64,000 nt of DNA from Candidatus Brachythrix odensensis. GTDB taxonomy: Bacteria; Chloroflexota; Anaerolineae; J036; Brachytrichaceae. The DNA lies in assembly GCA_016714465.1 (NCBI GenBank), contig JADKDT010000026.1, forward strand, positions 186,001-250,000. The letters are read 5' to 3'. Of the stretch, positions 1-8,038 are shown one piece after another (within the stretch, counting starts at the first letter, position 1; each line of letters opens with the position of its first letter). Under the pieces are notes generated by a model, which did no database searches, had not been told where the DNA came from, and saw only the letters and a list, made by a program, of their open reading frames with translations. Both the position numbers and the translations under genes were made by a program.

Positions 1-260
1 ACGGCCGGGCCGACCTGCGCGCCGCCCGCGGCCGCGTCAAAGAGACCAAACGTGAAGGCGCATGCCGCGTTGACCGGCGCTCCGTTCTTGCGGAGCTGAC
101 CTTGATAGGTGAATCCGGTCCCATTCGGTGTGGCGCTGATCGCCAATGGCACGGGCGTGAACGGCCCGCCGAGCTGGCTCAGCGTTGGGCCGGGACCCAG
201 CGCGACCACGAGCGCCACAGCGCCCCCAAACCCAAGCACATGATTGATGCGCGCATTCAT
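1..260 (-). CDS. N-terminal fragment of a secreted FTYQGQL-motif protein (partial)
   Basis: The reading frame starts at an ATG at 258-260 and runs off the left edge of the window. The start is supported by a purine-rich GGGGAGGGGAAC directly upstream. The first ~30 residues form a signal-like hydrophobic segment ending near GPGPTLSQ. It is followed by FTYQGQLRKNGAPVNAA and then FTFGLFDAAAGG. This FTYQG-L...LYDA pattern is known from the N-termini of many exported Chloroflexota proteins with long C-terminal repeats or tail-fibre-like parts. The function cannot be named because the rest lies outside the window. Confidence 0.6.
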   Translation of the reverse strand, partial: MNARINHVLGFGGAVALVVALGPGPTLSQLGGPFTPVPLAISATPNGTGFTYQGQLRKNGAPVNAACAFTFGLFDAAAGGAQVGPA

Positions 261-386
261 GTTCCCCTCCCCTGAAATCTGCCCACCCGTCCACGCGGCA
301 CCCGCGTGGGTGTGCTGAGTATTGGCCCGATCGCGCACGCGTCAAGCGTGGTCCGGAAAGCCGTCTGCCGGTCAGAATCAGCATTC

Positions 387-444
387 TTCGAAATCACCCT
401 CCCCCGCCCCGGCGTACGCCGGGGCGGGGGAGGGTGATTTCGAA
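387..444. repeat. 58-bp perfect palindrome, GGCGTACGCC core
   Basis: A perfect inverted repeat centred on GTAC at 415.5, with arms rich in CCCTCCCCCGCCCC. It lies between two leftward genes. It shares the CCCCGGCGTACGCCGGGG core with palindromes near 26.6, 50.4 and 55.2 kb. No U-tract follows, so it is not a classical terminator. Confidence 0.85.
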
Positions 445-474
445 AACAGACTCGAGCGCGTGTTTTCGTAATGA

Positions 475-2406
475 TCAGAGATTCTCAATCTCCAACGGCG
501 GGATGTCATCTACAAGCGGGATGCCAAAGACCTTGGCGTAGAAATACAGCCGGCCCTCCAGCGTGCGTTGAATGTTCTCGGCCTTGCGAAAGCCGTGCTG
601 CTCGCCCTTGAAGAGCACATACGCGGTTGGGATCTCCCGCGCGCGAACGGCGTCGAACATAAGCTCGGCCTGGTTGGGCGGGACGATCTTGTCCTCGTCA
701 CCCTGGAAGAAGATCACCGGAACCGAGATGTTGCGGGCCTTGAACAGCGGCGAGCGTTCGATATACAAGTCCCGTTGGGCGGGGTAGGGGCCGATCAGGC
801 CATCGAGATAGCGCGACTCGTATTTGTGGGTTTCCTTGGCGAAGATCTCGAGCTCGCTCAGCCCGAACAGGCTGGCCCCCGCTTTGAAGTAGTCGCGGAA
901 GGCCAGGGCCGCCAGGGTGGTGTAGCCGCCCGCGCTGCCGCCCTCGATGGCGACCTTGTCCTCGTCAGCCAAGCCCTTGTCGACCAGATACCTCGCCGCG
1001 TTGATGCAGTCGTCGACGTCGACGACGCCCCATTGGCCCTTCAGCCGCTCGCGATACGCCCGCCCGTAACCCGAGCTGCCGCCATAGTTCACGTCCACGA
1101 ACGCGAAACCCCGGCTCGTGACGTACTGCACGCCCATGCCAAAGGCCGCCGTCGCCGCGCTGGTTGGCCCGCCGTGGCTGCGCACGATGAGCGGCGGTCG
1201 ATCGCCCTCGGGGGCCGCAAAGTCCGGGCTGGCCGGCGGGTAGTACAACGCATGCGCGATCGCGCCGCCGGTTGTCGGAAACGAAATTGCCTGCGGCACG
1301 CTGAAGTAAGCGGCATCGATCTCCGAAGCGAGCGCTTCGGAGATCGACGTCCAGGCGAGCGTCGCGAGATCCAGGGCGGTCACCGCCGTTGGCGCCGTCG
1401 CCGAACCGGCCAGCATCAGGGCGCGCGCGCCGGAGATGCGGAGTGATCCAAAGATGCTGAACGGGCTTTCGACTGGCTTCAGCCCGCCAGCGCCTGGCTC
1501 GAGCAGACCGATGCGGCCCAGACCGTCCTGGGTATACGCGCACACGATCGGCCCGCCGTCCGCAAAACCGTAGTTCGAAAATCGAAATTGCCAGGCCGGC
1601 TGGCCGAACTCGGCCGCCATTGGGCAGAGCGCCTCGACTTGCCCGGCCCGCCAGCGATACAGATTCCACCAGTCTGTCCGATCCGAGACGAAGTGCAGCA
1701 CGCCGTCAGGCGACCATTCGGGCTGGCAGATCGACTCAGTCGGGCCGCCGGCAACCTTGACCGCCTCGTCCAACGTTCCAGCCTTGTCCACGTGGGCCAC
1801 CCACAGTTCGCACCCGTCCCAGGGCAGGTTCGGATGATTCCAGGTGAGCCAGGCCAGATATTCGCCGTCAGGAGACAGCCGCGGCGCGGCGTAGAAGTCA
1901 TTGCCCGATACCAGGAGCGTTCCGCCGTTCAGATCGCCGTCAGCGCGGATCGCGACGATGGTGTTGACCGCTTCGCCCGCCCTGGTGTGGTCCTCGCGCA
2001 CGGCGATCAGGCGATTGCGCGCCCGATCGTAGACGGCATCCGCAAAGCGGTATGACAGTGCGGGTGTGATTGCGATCGGGGCAGCCTCCCCGGCCTGGCG
2101 ATAGATCCGCTGGTCGCTGTCGTTGCTGAACCAGATCACGCCGTCCGCGACCACATACGCGCCGCCGCCATACTCGTGGACGCGGGTGCGGGCGTTGAAC
2201 CCCTTGGGTGTGCGGTCGAGGGTTGTGCCATCCGGTCTGCGCTGGACGATCACATTTCGCCCGCCTTCGGCCGGCCGTAGTTCGATCCAGTACACATCCG
2301 GGCCGTCCGCGGCCACCTCGGCCAGTTGAATGGACTTTGCGGCGACGCGGTCGGCGGCGATGGGCGATTTCCAAGAACCGTAAGGGGCGACGGTAATTCT
2401 GTTCAT
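475..2406 (-). CDS. S9-family prolyl oligopeptidase / dipeptidyl aminopeptidase
   Basis: A 643-residue serine peptidase of the prolyl oligopeptidase family. The N-terminal two thirds is a beta-propeller-like region with WSPDG and LSPDGEYLAWLTW blades. The C-terminal part is an alpha/beta-hydrolase with nucleophile Ser491 in GGSAGGY, acid Asp572 in GDEDKIVPP and His604 in EQHGFRK. All three catalytic residues are present, so it should be active. There is no signal peptide, so it probably acts in the cytoplasm on short peptides. The ATG at 2404-2406 (MNRITVAPYG) is preferred because the ~20 upstream in-frame residues come from the hairpin-bearing leader. Substrate preference is unknown. Confidence 0.9.
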   Translation of the reverse strand: MNRITVAPYGSWKSPIAADRVAAKSIQLAEVAADGPDVYWIELRPAEGGRNVIVQRRPDGTTLDRTPKGFNARTRVHEYGGGAYVVADGVIWFSNDSDQRIYRQAGEAAPIAITPALSYRFADAVYDRARNRLIAVREDHTRAGEAVNTIVAIRADGDLNGGTLLVSGNDFYAAPRLSPDGEYLAWLTWNHPNLPWDGCELWVAHVDKAGTLDEAVKVAGGPTESICQPEWSPDGVLHFVSDRTDWWNLYRWRAGQVEALCPMAAEFGQPAWQFRFSNYGFADGGPIVCAYTQDGLGRIGLLEPGAGGLKPVESPFSIFGSLRISGARALMLAGSATAPTAVTALDLATLAWTSISEALASEIDAAYFSVPQAISFPTTGGAIAHALYYPPASPDFAAPEGDRPPLIVRSHGGPTSAATAAFGMGVQYVTSRGFAFVDVNYGGSSGYGRAYRERLKGQWGVVDVDDCINAARYLVDKGLADEDKVAIEGGSAGGYTTLAALAFRDYFKAGASLFGLSELEIFAKETHKYESRYLDGLIGPYPAQRDLYIERSPLFKARNISVPVIFFQGDEDKIVPPNQAELMFDAVRAREIPTAYVLFKGEQHGFRKAENIQRTLEGRLYFYAKVFGIPLVDDIPPLEIENL

Positions 2407-2430
2407 GGGCCTAGTATCGGCCCGATTGGC

Positions 2431-2460
2431 AGGTGGGCTCCACCTCGCAGGAGCCCACCT
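2431..2460. repeat. Short hairpin in the 5' leader of the S9 peptidase gene
   Basis: Ten-bp perfect arms (AGGTGGGCTC / GAGCCCACCT) around a 10-nt loop, 25 bp upstream of the peptidase start. It belongs to the same family as the hairpin at 27118-27150 (shared TGGGCTCCACCT). It would sit in the leader mRNA and could influence translation. Confidence 0.7.
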
Positions 2461-2469
2461 GAACAACTC

Positions 2470-2547
2470 CTTTCAGAACCTGTTTCCCGAGGCGCTATGC
2501 CCCCGGCGAAGCCGGGGGCATAGCGCCTCGGCGACTGGTTTTGAAAG
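2470..2547. repeat. Nested palindrome, CCGGCGAAGCCGG core
   Basis: The inner perfect hairpin at 2487-2531 has arms starting CCGAGGCGCTATGCCCCC. Outer matching arms (CTTTCA..AACC / GGTT..TGAAAG) are separated by asymmetric bulges. The layout, including the outer AGAACC element, recurs at 12.4 and 16.7 kb. It separates two leftward genes. Confidence 0.8.
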
Positions 2548-2564
2548 TGCTCTTGAGGCACTGA

Positions 2565-3758
2565 CTATTTCAAATGCATCCCAATGTCAACCAGCGCGCG
2601 GGCCTCGAGCAGCAGGCGGGGATGCCGCAAAAACGCAGCCAGCATGAGTTGGCCGTGGTTCATGTTGTCGGCCGGCTGGCGGGCGAGGGTGGCGATGATG
2701 TCGACATACTCGCCCTCGCTCATCCCGGCCAGCAGTCGCCGCAGGCTGAGCAAACCTGCCCGCTGGCGGCCGTAGCGCGAATGCCAGGCATCGGCATAGG
2801 CCTTCAGGGCCTTTGCCGACGTGTCATCGCGTCGAATCGCCTGAATGGCGGTCTGGGCGGCCAGCTCGGCCGCCATCATGGCCAGGTTGATCCCGCCGCC
2901 GGTCATGGGCTCGGCCTGGTGGGCGGCATCCCCGACGACAAGCAACCCTCCCGTCGATATCTGCTTGAGCCCGCCCGAGACGGGAATACCCCCGGCTACG
3001 ACGCTCAGGATGCTGGCGTCCGGGATCCGTCGTGCCACAAAGCGATCCAGACACGCTCGGGCTTCCCCGTCCGTGGCCCGGTCGCCGGCGAGCACAAGCC
3101 CAACGTTGGCAGTATCATCCCCCTTTGGGAACACCCATCCATATCCGCCGGGCGCGATCGATGGGCCAAAGTGGTATTCGGCAACGTCCGGCATCCAAAC
3201 GCCCGGCGGCGCGCACACCAGGTATTGCAGGCCGACATACAGATCGGCCAGGGCGGGCACGGTCCTGACCCCCGCCCAGCGGGCCACCTGCGACTCGGCC
3301 CCGTCCGCGGCGATGACAATTCGGGCCTGCACGTCCTCGGGCTGTCCCACGCTTTTGATTCGCGCGCCGGACACGTTGCCCTGCCCGTCGGTCAACAACC
3401 CTTCCGCCTGTGTGCGCGCGCGCACCTCGGCGCCCGCCCGGGCCGCAAGGCGGGCCAGCTCGAGGTCAAACAGCTTGCGGTTGATGACCAGGGTGAGTTC
3501 GGAGGGCAGCACGGCCCGCGATCCCGCTCCGTTGCAGAGCGCAAAGCGGGTGATTCGCGCGTCGATCCACTTCGGATCAAGGTCGATGAAGGCCCGGGTG
3601 GCCTCCGCGCCGATCGCCTCGCCGCAGCGCACCGGCGCGCCGATCTCCTGGCGCTTCTCGATCATCAGCACCTGCAGGCCAGCTTCAGCGCAGCGACGCG
3701 CGGCGACCGAGCCGCCCGGTCCGCCCCCGACCACGAGGACGTCAACGCTGCGGGGCAT
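2565..3758 (-). CDS. Geranylgeranyl reductase-family FAD oxidoreductase
   Basis: A 397-residue flavoprotein. A Rossmann FAD motif lies at residues 9-16 (VVGGGPGG), and a second flavin motif (GLLVVGDAAHQAEPMTGGGI) in the C-terminal half is typical of the geranylgeranyl/digeranylgeranyl-glycerolipid reductase family. Such enzymes saturate prenyl chains of lipids, quinones or chlorophyll side chains. The upstream gene overlaps its start by 17 bp and encodes a 2[4Fe-4S] ferredoxin, an obvious electron-donor candidate. With the mevalonate kinase at 15.6 kb this suggests prenyl-lipid metabolism, but the substrate is inferred. It could also be a generic FixC-like dehydrogenase. Confidence 0.82.
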   Translation of the reverse strand: MPRSVDVLVVGGGPGGSVAARRCAEAGLQVLMIEKRQEIGAPVRCGEAIGAEATRAFIDLDPKWIDARITRFALCNGAGSRAVLPSELTLVINRKLFDLELARLAARAGAEVRARTQAEGLLTDGQGNVSGARIKSVGQPEDVQARIVIAADGAESQVARWAGVRTVPALADLYVGLQYLVCAPPGVWMPDVAEYHFGPSIAPGGYGWVFPKGDDTANVGLVLAGDRATDGEARACLDRFVARRIPDASILSVVAGGIPVSGGLKQISTGGLLVVGDAAHQAEPMTGGGINLAMMAAELAAQTAIQAIRRDDTSAKALKAYADAWHSRYGRQRAGLLSLRRLLAGMSEGEYVDIIATLARQPADNMNHGQLMLAAFLRHPRLLLEARALVDIGMHLK

Positions 3759-4008
3759 GGCTGTTCGAGCCGTTCGGCGTCGCAGCCTGCGACGTCGTCA
3801 ATGCCCCGACCGGGCACATCCGCGCGCAGCGCGCGCAGCCGGTGCAGCGCGTCGCGTCGATTGTCAATGTGCCGTTATGCAGGTAGATTGAATCCGGTGG
3901 ACAAGCCGCCACGCACGCGCCGCAATACAGGCAGCGATCGCGGTCAACCACGATTCGAACCTCTCCAATGCCGGGTCGAGCGGGTTTGGAAAACATGGTT
4001 GTGTCCAT
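3742..4008 (-). CDS. 2[4Fe-4S] ferredoxin
   Basis: A small 88-residue protein with two complete cluster motifs, CLYCGACVAACP and CTGCARCARMCP, both C-x2-C-x2-C-x3-C-P. The start at 4006-4008 (MDTTMFSK) is preferred over an in-frame ATG four codons downstream because only it has a plausible ribosome site (GGGCAGA) upstream. The frame stays open further upstream but enters repeat-like sequence. The 3' end overlaps the reductase start by 17 bp, so the two are co-translated. It probably donates electrons to that reductase. Confidence 0.85.
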   Translation of the reverse strand: MDTTMFSKPARPGIGEVRIVVDRDRCLYCGACVAACPPDSIYLHNGTLTIDATRCTGCARCARMCPVGALTTSQAATPNGSNSHAPQR

Positions 4009-4481
4009 TATCTGCCCGCTATTGCCCAATGCCCATACCGGCATCAACGTCAACAGAAGAAGAGAAGAAAGAAGAGCATTGGATTGCTTCCCTTCTTCTC
4101 TTCTTCGTAGCTGCTCAGGCCACAGGCAGCGCGCACCCCCACCTGTGTCATCCTGAGCGCGCCGCTTCGAGCGCTCGCATCCACACGCGTCAACGGCGCG
4201 CGAAGGAACCCTGTGACGTGCGGCAGGATGAAACATGATTCGGCGCCATATCGCTGTTGCCGATTTGCGCATAACCGGGGATAGGCAATAGGGGTCCTTC
4301 GTGCGCCCGAAACGTTCGTCTCCGCGAAAATCTATTGGGCGCACTCAGGATGACAATCTTGTGGGGTACGCGCGACGACAACAACCCTATGAGCCAAGAC
4401 AGAGTCACCGCTTGCGCCATCGGCGTGGGGCCCGCACCCTTGGTCTGAGAAGTTACTCTTCTTCTGTTGGCTGCACGGGTT
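4009..4481. other. Intergenic region with inverted GTCATCCTGAG repeats
   Basis: No convincing gene is visible. An imperfect hairpin near 4051-4107 pairs GAAGAAGAGAAG with CTTCTCTTCTTC. From 4146 to 4352 the sequence is bounded by TGTCATCCTGAG and its inverted copy CTCAGGATGACA, with inner copies of a GAAGGAACC-like / GGGTCCTTCG pair. This looks like a decayed non-autonomous inverted-repeat element of a type common in environmental bacterial genomes. Confidence 0.5.
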
Positions 4482-5069
4482 CTATGCCTGCTGACTCAAT
4501 AGAAACCGGAGGGGCAGATCCACCCGCGCGCGCCAGGCGGCCTCGGTGTGGGCGGCGCCCTCGAACTTGAGCGTTGTCCAATTCTGACCCAGCGCGTAGC
4601 CCGCCTTGCTCAACCAGCCGTCCATCCGAACTTGGAACGGTTCGTAGGCCTCGTCCAGGGTGATCGTCCCAAAGTCGAAGTACAGCCGGTGATTGGCCGG
4701 CGGCGGCAAGCGCTCGCCCAAATAATCGACCAGCATGTTTTCACCCGCGATCCAGTGGGTGGACAGGCAGCCCGCCCCGCCGAAGACTTCGGGGTACTGC
4801 GCGATCGCGTAAAGCGAGACCAATCCGCCCATGCTCGAACCCATGATGCAGGTGTTTGGCTGATCGGGCAGGCTGCGGTAGCGCGCGTCGATGAGCGGCT
4901 TGAGTTCCTCAACCAGGAAACGCAGGTATCCGTCCGACGCGGGCGATCCCTCGATATATCCGGCCGGAAATTTGGCGGCGAAGAATTGCCGCGCTTCGTC
5001 GCCAGACGCTGATGTCGATGATGTTTGGGTCCACTTGTTTCCGGATGATAAATCCAAACCCGTTGTGAG
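4482..5069 (-). pseudogene. 5'-truncated alpha/beta-hydrolase (putative esterase)
   Basis: The C-terminal ~170 residues match the putative-esterase family. They include the nucleophile elbow MGSSMGGL, then YPEVFGGAGCLSTHW and the late histidine segment FEGAAHTEAAWRARV. The expected ~120 N-terminal residues (first strands and the MHDGQNLF-type segment) are absent. Upstream of about 5045 the frame leaves the family. At 5070 it meets the end of an 84%-stem palindrome. There is no ribosome site or credible start. This is best read as a gene that lost its 5' half at or near a palindrome insertion. Confidence 0.7.
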
Positions 5070-5136
5070 AAACCTCGCGGGTAGGCGCCAAAGAACCGCA
5101 CCCGAATAGAACGCACGGCGCCTACCCGCGAGGTTT
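5070..5136. repeat. Palindrome with 20-bp arms and 27-nt loop (copy 1)
   Basis: The left arm AAACCTCGCGGGTAGGCGCC at 5070-5089 is perfectly complementary to 5117-5136. The loop at 5090-5116 is exactly 27 nt. It is the same architecture as 8752-8828 and 22943-23005. It abuts the esterase remnant and lies 19 bp beyond the stop of the cupredoxin gene. Confidence 0.85.
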
Positions 5137-5155
5137 ATCCGCCTCCCCTTAACGT

Positions 5156-5605
5156 TCACCGGAACAGATTCGATAACCAGGTTCCAGCGGGATCCTTCGA
5201 CGCCAGGACGGTGATCACGGTCTCGTCCTCGTGATACATCGTGCTGCACACCAGTTTGAACACGCCTGGCGACCGAAAACGCTGGCGGTATTGCTGGTTT
5301 GGCCCCAGCCGAAACGGGCCCACCCGCAAAGTGAAGTCGTCCTCGTTGCGAATCACCAGGGTGTCCATGTCGCCCACCGTCAGCCAGAGTGTGCGCGGGA
5401 TCATCAGGCTGTCTTTGCCATTGGCCTGCAAGATCGCCGTGCCCTTGGGGACGATGATGATGATCTCGTGCTCGGTGGGGTGATTCCGCTCGAACTGCCA
5501 AACCGCGCCGACCCGCGCCGCGCCCAGACCGAGCGCGGCCAGCATGATCGCCGCGAGGATCCACAGTCCGCGCCGGCGCGCGGGGCGGGCCAGTTCGGGC
5601 GTCAT
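5156..5605 (-). CDS. Membrane-anchored cupredoxin-like protein
   Basis: 149 residues. One N-terminal membrane segment (LWILAAIMLAALGLGA, about 14-29) is followed by a plastocyanin-like beta domain. The expected second-half copper motif is only partly kept. Cys and His appear in LVCSTMYHEDE, but the usual first histidine is replaced in NEDDFTLRVGPF, so a normal type-1 copper site is doubtful. It is the last gene of the nirK-SCO1 operon, one base after the SCO1 stop. It may serve copper handling or electron delivery outside the membrane. Confidence 0.7.
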   Translation of the reverse strand: MTPELARPARRRGLWILAAIMLAALGLGAARVGAVWQFERNHPTEHEIIIIVPKGTAILQANGKDSLMIPRTLWLTVGDMDTLVIRNEDDFTLRVGPFRLGPNQQYRQRFRSPGVFKLVCSTMYHEDETVITVLASKDPAGTWLSNLFR

Positions 5606-5606
5606 C

Positions 5607-6203
5607 TCATTTCCTCAGCAGCAGGCGCACGTCGTTGACGATGTCATCGGCCCGCGTGCCAAAGGGCAGCAGTTCGCGCAGCCGCCCCTGCGGGTCGATG
5701 ACGTAGATGAAGGCGGTGTGATCGACGGTGTAGCTCGCCGATCCTTCTGTGTCGCGCCGGACGGCTTTGACCTGATACGCATCCAGCACCCGCTGGAGTT
5801 CGAGCGTTGTGCCGCTGAGACCCAAATACGCCTTGTCAAAGGCGCCCAGATAGCGGGTCATCACCTGGGGCGTATCCCGCTGCGGATCGACCGTGACGAA
5901 GGCCACCTGGACCCGGGCCGCATCGGCGCCCAACTCCCGCCTGGCCGTGGAGATGTCGGCCAGGGAGGTCGGGCACACATCCGGGCAATAGGTGTAGCCA
6001 AAGTAGAGCAGCACCACCTTGCCCGTCTGCGCTGAGAGGTCAAACACCTGGCCGCGCTGGTCGGTGAGCACCACTGCGGGGGCGGGCTGCGGCGGTTCGA
6101 ACACCCCGCCGCGGAGCTGCCCGCCCCCGCATCCAGCCAGGACGGTCAGCAGCGCGAGGGTGGGGAGGGCGCGCTGCCAGCCGAAACCTGTGAACAAACC
6201 CAT
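5607..6203 (-). CDS. SCO1/SenC-type copper chaperone lipoprotein
   Basis: 198 residues. A lipoprotein signal ends in LAGC. A thioredoxin-fold domain carries the copper-binding CPDVCP motif in YFGYTYCPDVCP and the distal His in VDHTAFIYV. SCO proteins deliver copper or keep cysteines reduced for CuA sites and related copper enzymes. Here the neighbour is a copper nitrite reductase, whose stop and this start share a base (TAATG), so translation is coupled. A role in metallating NirK or the adjacent cupredoxin is inferred from context. Confidence 0.92.
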   Translation of the reverse strand: MGLFTGFGWQRALPTLALLTVLAGCGGGQLRGGVFEPPQPAPAVVLTDQRGQVFDLSAQTGKVVLLYFGYTYCPDVCPTSLADISTARRELGADAARVQVAFVTVDPQRDTPQVMTRYLGAFDKAYLGLSGTTLELQRVLDAYQVKAVRRDTEGSASYTVDHTAFIYVIDPQGRLRELLPFGTRADDIVNDVRLLLRK

Positions 6204-7699
6204 TACTTCTTCTTCGGATCGCCTGTGCCGGCCTTGAAGAGACCCAGCGCGCCGCGGCCCACGAAGTTGAAGGCATGCGTGACGATGGGATACAACCCAT
6301 CCTCGGCCATACTGAACTCGACAATGGCGCCCTGGGCGGGCGACAAGTCAACCGCCTGCGAGCCCCAGCGGCCCTTGTTGTCGGGCGTCAGGCTGACCCC
6401 TTCCTTGATCACGGTGTCAAAGATCGTGCCAACGATGTGGAAGGAGCTGTCGATGTTCGGACCGGCGTTCAGCACAAAGGCGCGCACGCGCTTGTTCACC
6501 CCGATCTCGATTGGGTTGTCGACATACTGATTCGCAACGCCATTGAAGACCACGTAATCGGGCGAGGGCGCCCCGGCCGCGGCTTTGCTCAGGCTGCTCG
6601 GTTCGTTCTGCGGGCCGAGATACCACTCGCTCTGAACGAAGGCGAACTCCTTGTCAACTGGCGGCAACCCTTCCTTGGGCTCGACGATCATCATGCCGTA
6701 CATGCCGTTGGCGATGTGATGCAGGGCCGGGGCCGTGCCGCAGTGATACATCCACACCCCGGCGAACTCAGCTTTGTACTCATACAGTTTCTCTTCGCCC
6801 GGGTTGATCGAGGTCATCTCGTCGTTCCAGGCGACCATGCTGGAGTGAAAGTCGACCGAGTGCGGCAGCTTGCTGTCCTTCGGGTTCTTGAGGTGGATGC
6901 GGACGGTGTCGCCGACTTTCACCCGGATGACCGGACCGGGGACCGTCCCGCCGAACGTCCAGACCGCCTGGACAAAGCCGTTGGCGACCGTCATCGGCAT
7001 TTCCTTGACGACCAGGTCGATGTCATGGACCGTGCCGGGCAGGGCCTTTGGCGCGGCGGGGTTGAAGAGCACTGGCGCCGCGGCCCCGGGGTCGGGCAGG
7101 ATGTCGGTCGACGGCGCCGGCCCGCCATGGTCGCTGCCGCCGGCCGCGTTGGCGACGGCGGCCGAACCCTTGACCGAGATGGCGCCGACCATGCCGGCTT
7201 CCTTGTGGCCCGGCAGCGAACAGATAAACGCCAGACCGTTTGGCGGGACCATCACATCGCCCTCGACCGTCTCGCCGGCCTTGGCGATGATCTGGGTGCC
7301 ATCGGCGAACGTTACGTCGTGGATGATCGTGCCCTTGTTGATCAATCTGATCTTGTAGCGCCCGGCTTTTTCAACCAAAAAGTTGTTCGGGCTATAGCCG
7401 ATGTCGACGCCTTTCAGTTCCAGGGTCTCGATCACGGGACCTTCGAGCTTTGAGGGCGTGGCCTGGGCGGGAGGCGCGGCCGGATTTGAGACCGGGATAG
7501 CGGCCACGGCGACGGGCGCAACGGTCTTTGCCGGCGCCGCCGGGGCGGCCGTGGCGGGCGCGGCGGTCGGCCGGACAACCGCAGCCTTTTTGGGCTCGGG
7601 CACCAACCAGGTGTAGACCTGTGAAAAGAGCGCGCAGGCGCTCAGGAACAACAGGATCGACAACGGGATGCCGATGACGGGGGACAGGCGGAACTTCAT
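6203..7699 (-). CDS. nirK: Copper nitrite reductase with N-terminal cupredoxin fusion
   Basis: 498 residues. It reduces nitrite to nitric oxide on the outer side of the membrane. The N-terminus is a membrane or lipoprotein anchor (LSAC at 19-22), then a Pro/Ala-rich linker to ~85. A first cupredoxin domain has a full type-1 copper set: His127, Cys160, His165, Met170. The NirK core follows, with type-1 ligands His280, Cys320, His328 (or 327) and Met333. Its type-2 ligands are His285, His319 and His421, with catalytic Asp283. The extra domain probably passes electrons to the core. The ATG at 7697-7699 has a strong AAGGAGAA site. The start overlaps the upstream zinc-ribbon gene (ATGA). Confidence 0.93.
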   Translation of the reverse strand: MKFRLSPVIGIPLSILLFLSACALFSQVYTWLVPEPKKAAVVRPTAAPATAAPAAPAKTVAPVAVAAIPVSNPAAPPAQATPSKLEGPVIETLELKGVDIGYSPNNFLVEKAGRYKIRLINKGTIIHDVTFADGTQIIAKAGETVEGDVMVPPNGLAFICSLPGHKEAGMVGAISVKGSAAVANAAGGSDHGGPAPSTDILPDPGAAAPVLFNPAAPKALPGTVHDIDLVVKEMPMTVANGFVQAVWTFGGTVPGPVIRVKVGDTVRIHLKNPKDSKLPHSVDFHSSMVAWNDEMTSINPGEEKLYEYKAEFAGVWMYHCGTAPALHHIANGMYGMMIVEPKEGLPPVDKEFAFVQSEWYLGPQNEPSSLSKAAAGAPSPDYVVFNGVANQYVDNPIEIGVNKRVRAFVLNAGPNIDSSFHIVGTIFDTVIKEGVSLTPDNKGRWGSQAVDLSPAQGAIVEFSMAEDGLYPIVTHAFNFVGRGALGLFKAGTGDPKKK

Positions 7700-7974
7700 G
7701 GGGATTCTCCTTCTTGTGTGGAAGTTGTCCAAAGAACATCGGGCGAGGTCACGGTCCTCGCGCGAAGCGCGGGGCCTGCGGTCTCGTCCACGTTTTTTGG
7801 ATGTCCTTGAGCGCGTTGATCAGAGGCGAACTCGATCGTGTAGGGCTGTTCAGCTTCGACCACCGCCAGGGTGGCCCCGCACACAGCGCAGCGCGGCCTG
7901 GAGGCGGGCTCCATCTGGCTGAGTCCCAATAGGAACGTCGCCCCGCACGCGCTACACTTGTCTTCCTCGAACAT
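7696..7974 (-). CDS. Small zinc-ribbon protein, first gene of the nirK operon
   Basis: 92 residues with two CxxC pairs, CSACGATF and CAVCGATL, spaced like a rubredoxin-fold zinc ribbon. It overlaps nirK by four bases (ATGA), so it is co-translated with it. Its function is unknown; metal sensing or maturation is possible. The last ~25 residues (from about ETAGPALRAR) are encoded by 7741-7789. That stretch is a decayed copy of the intergenic GCGCGAAGCGC palindrome family, so the tail was probably recruited from a repeat. Confidence 0.65.
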   Translation of the reverse strand: MFEEDKCSACGATFLLGLSQMEPASRPRCAVCGATLAVVEAEQPYTIEFASDQRAQGHPKNVDETAGPALRARTVTSPDVLWTTSTQEGESP

Positions 7975-8011
7975 ACGCGACTAGACTAGAGCAATGCCCG
8001 TCGCGGCGCTA

Positions 8012-8023
8012 TGACTTAAGTCA
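8012..8023. promoter_or_regulatory. Perfect palindromic Crp/Fnr-type operator
   Basis: TGACTTAAGTCA is a perfect 12-bp palindrome with TGAC-N4-GTCA half-sites. That spacing is the one used by Fnr/Nnr/Dnr-type regulators. It sits in the 64-bp gap between the divergent nirK operon and a crp/fnr-family gene, 15 bp before the latter's start. Control of both units by the adjacent regulator is inferred. Confidence 0.7.
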
Positions 8024-8038
8024 CACTGCAAGAGAATC

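Noticed and set aside
37..384. A long leftward open frame over the first 350 bases
   Set aside because: It overlaps, in another frame, a better-supported signal-peptide protein starting at 260 with a ribosome site and a recognisable FTYQGQL motif.
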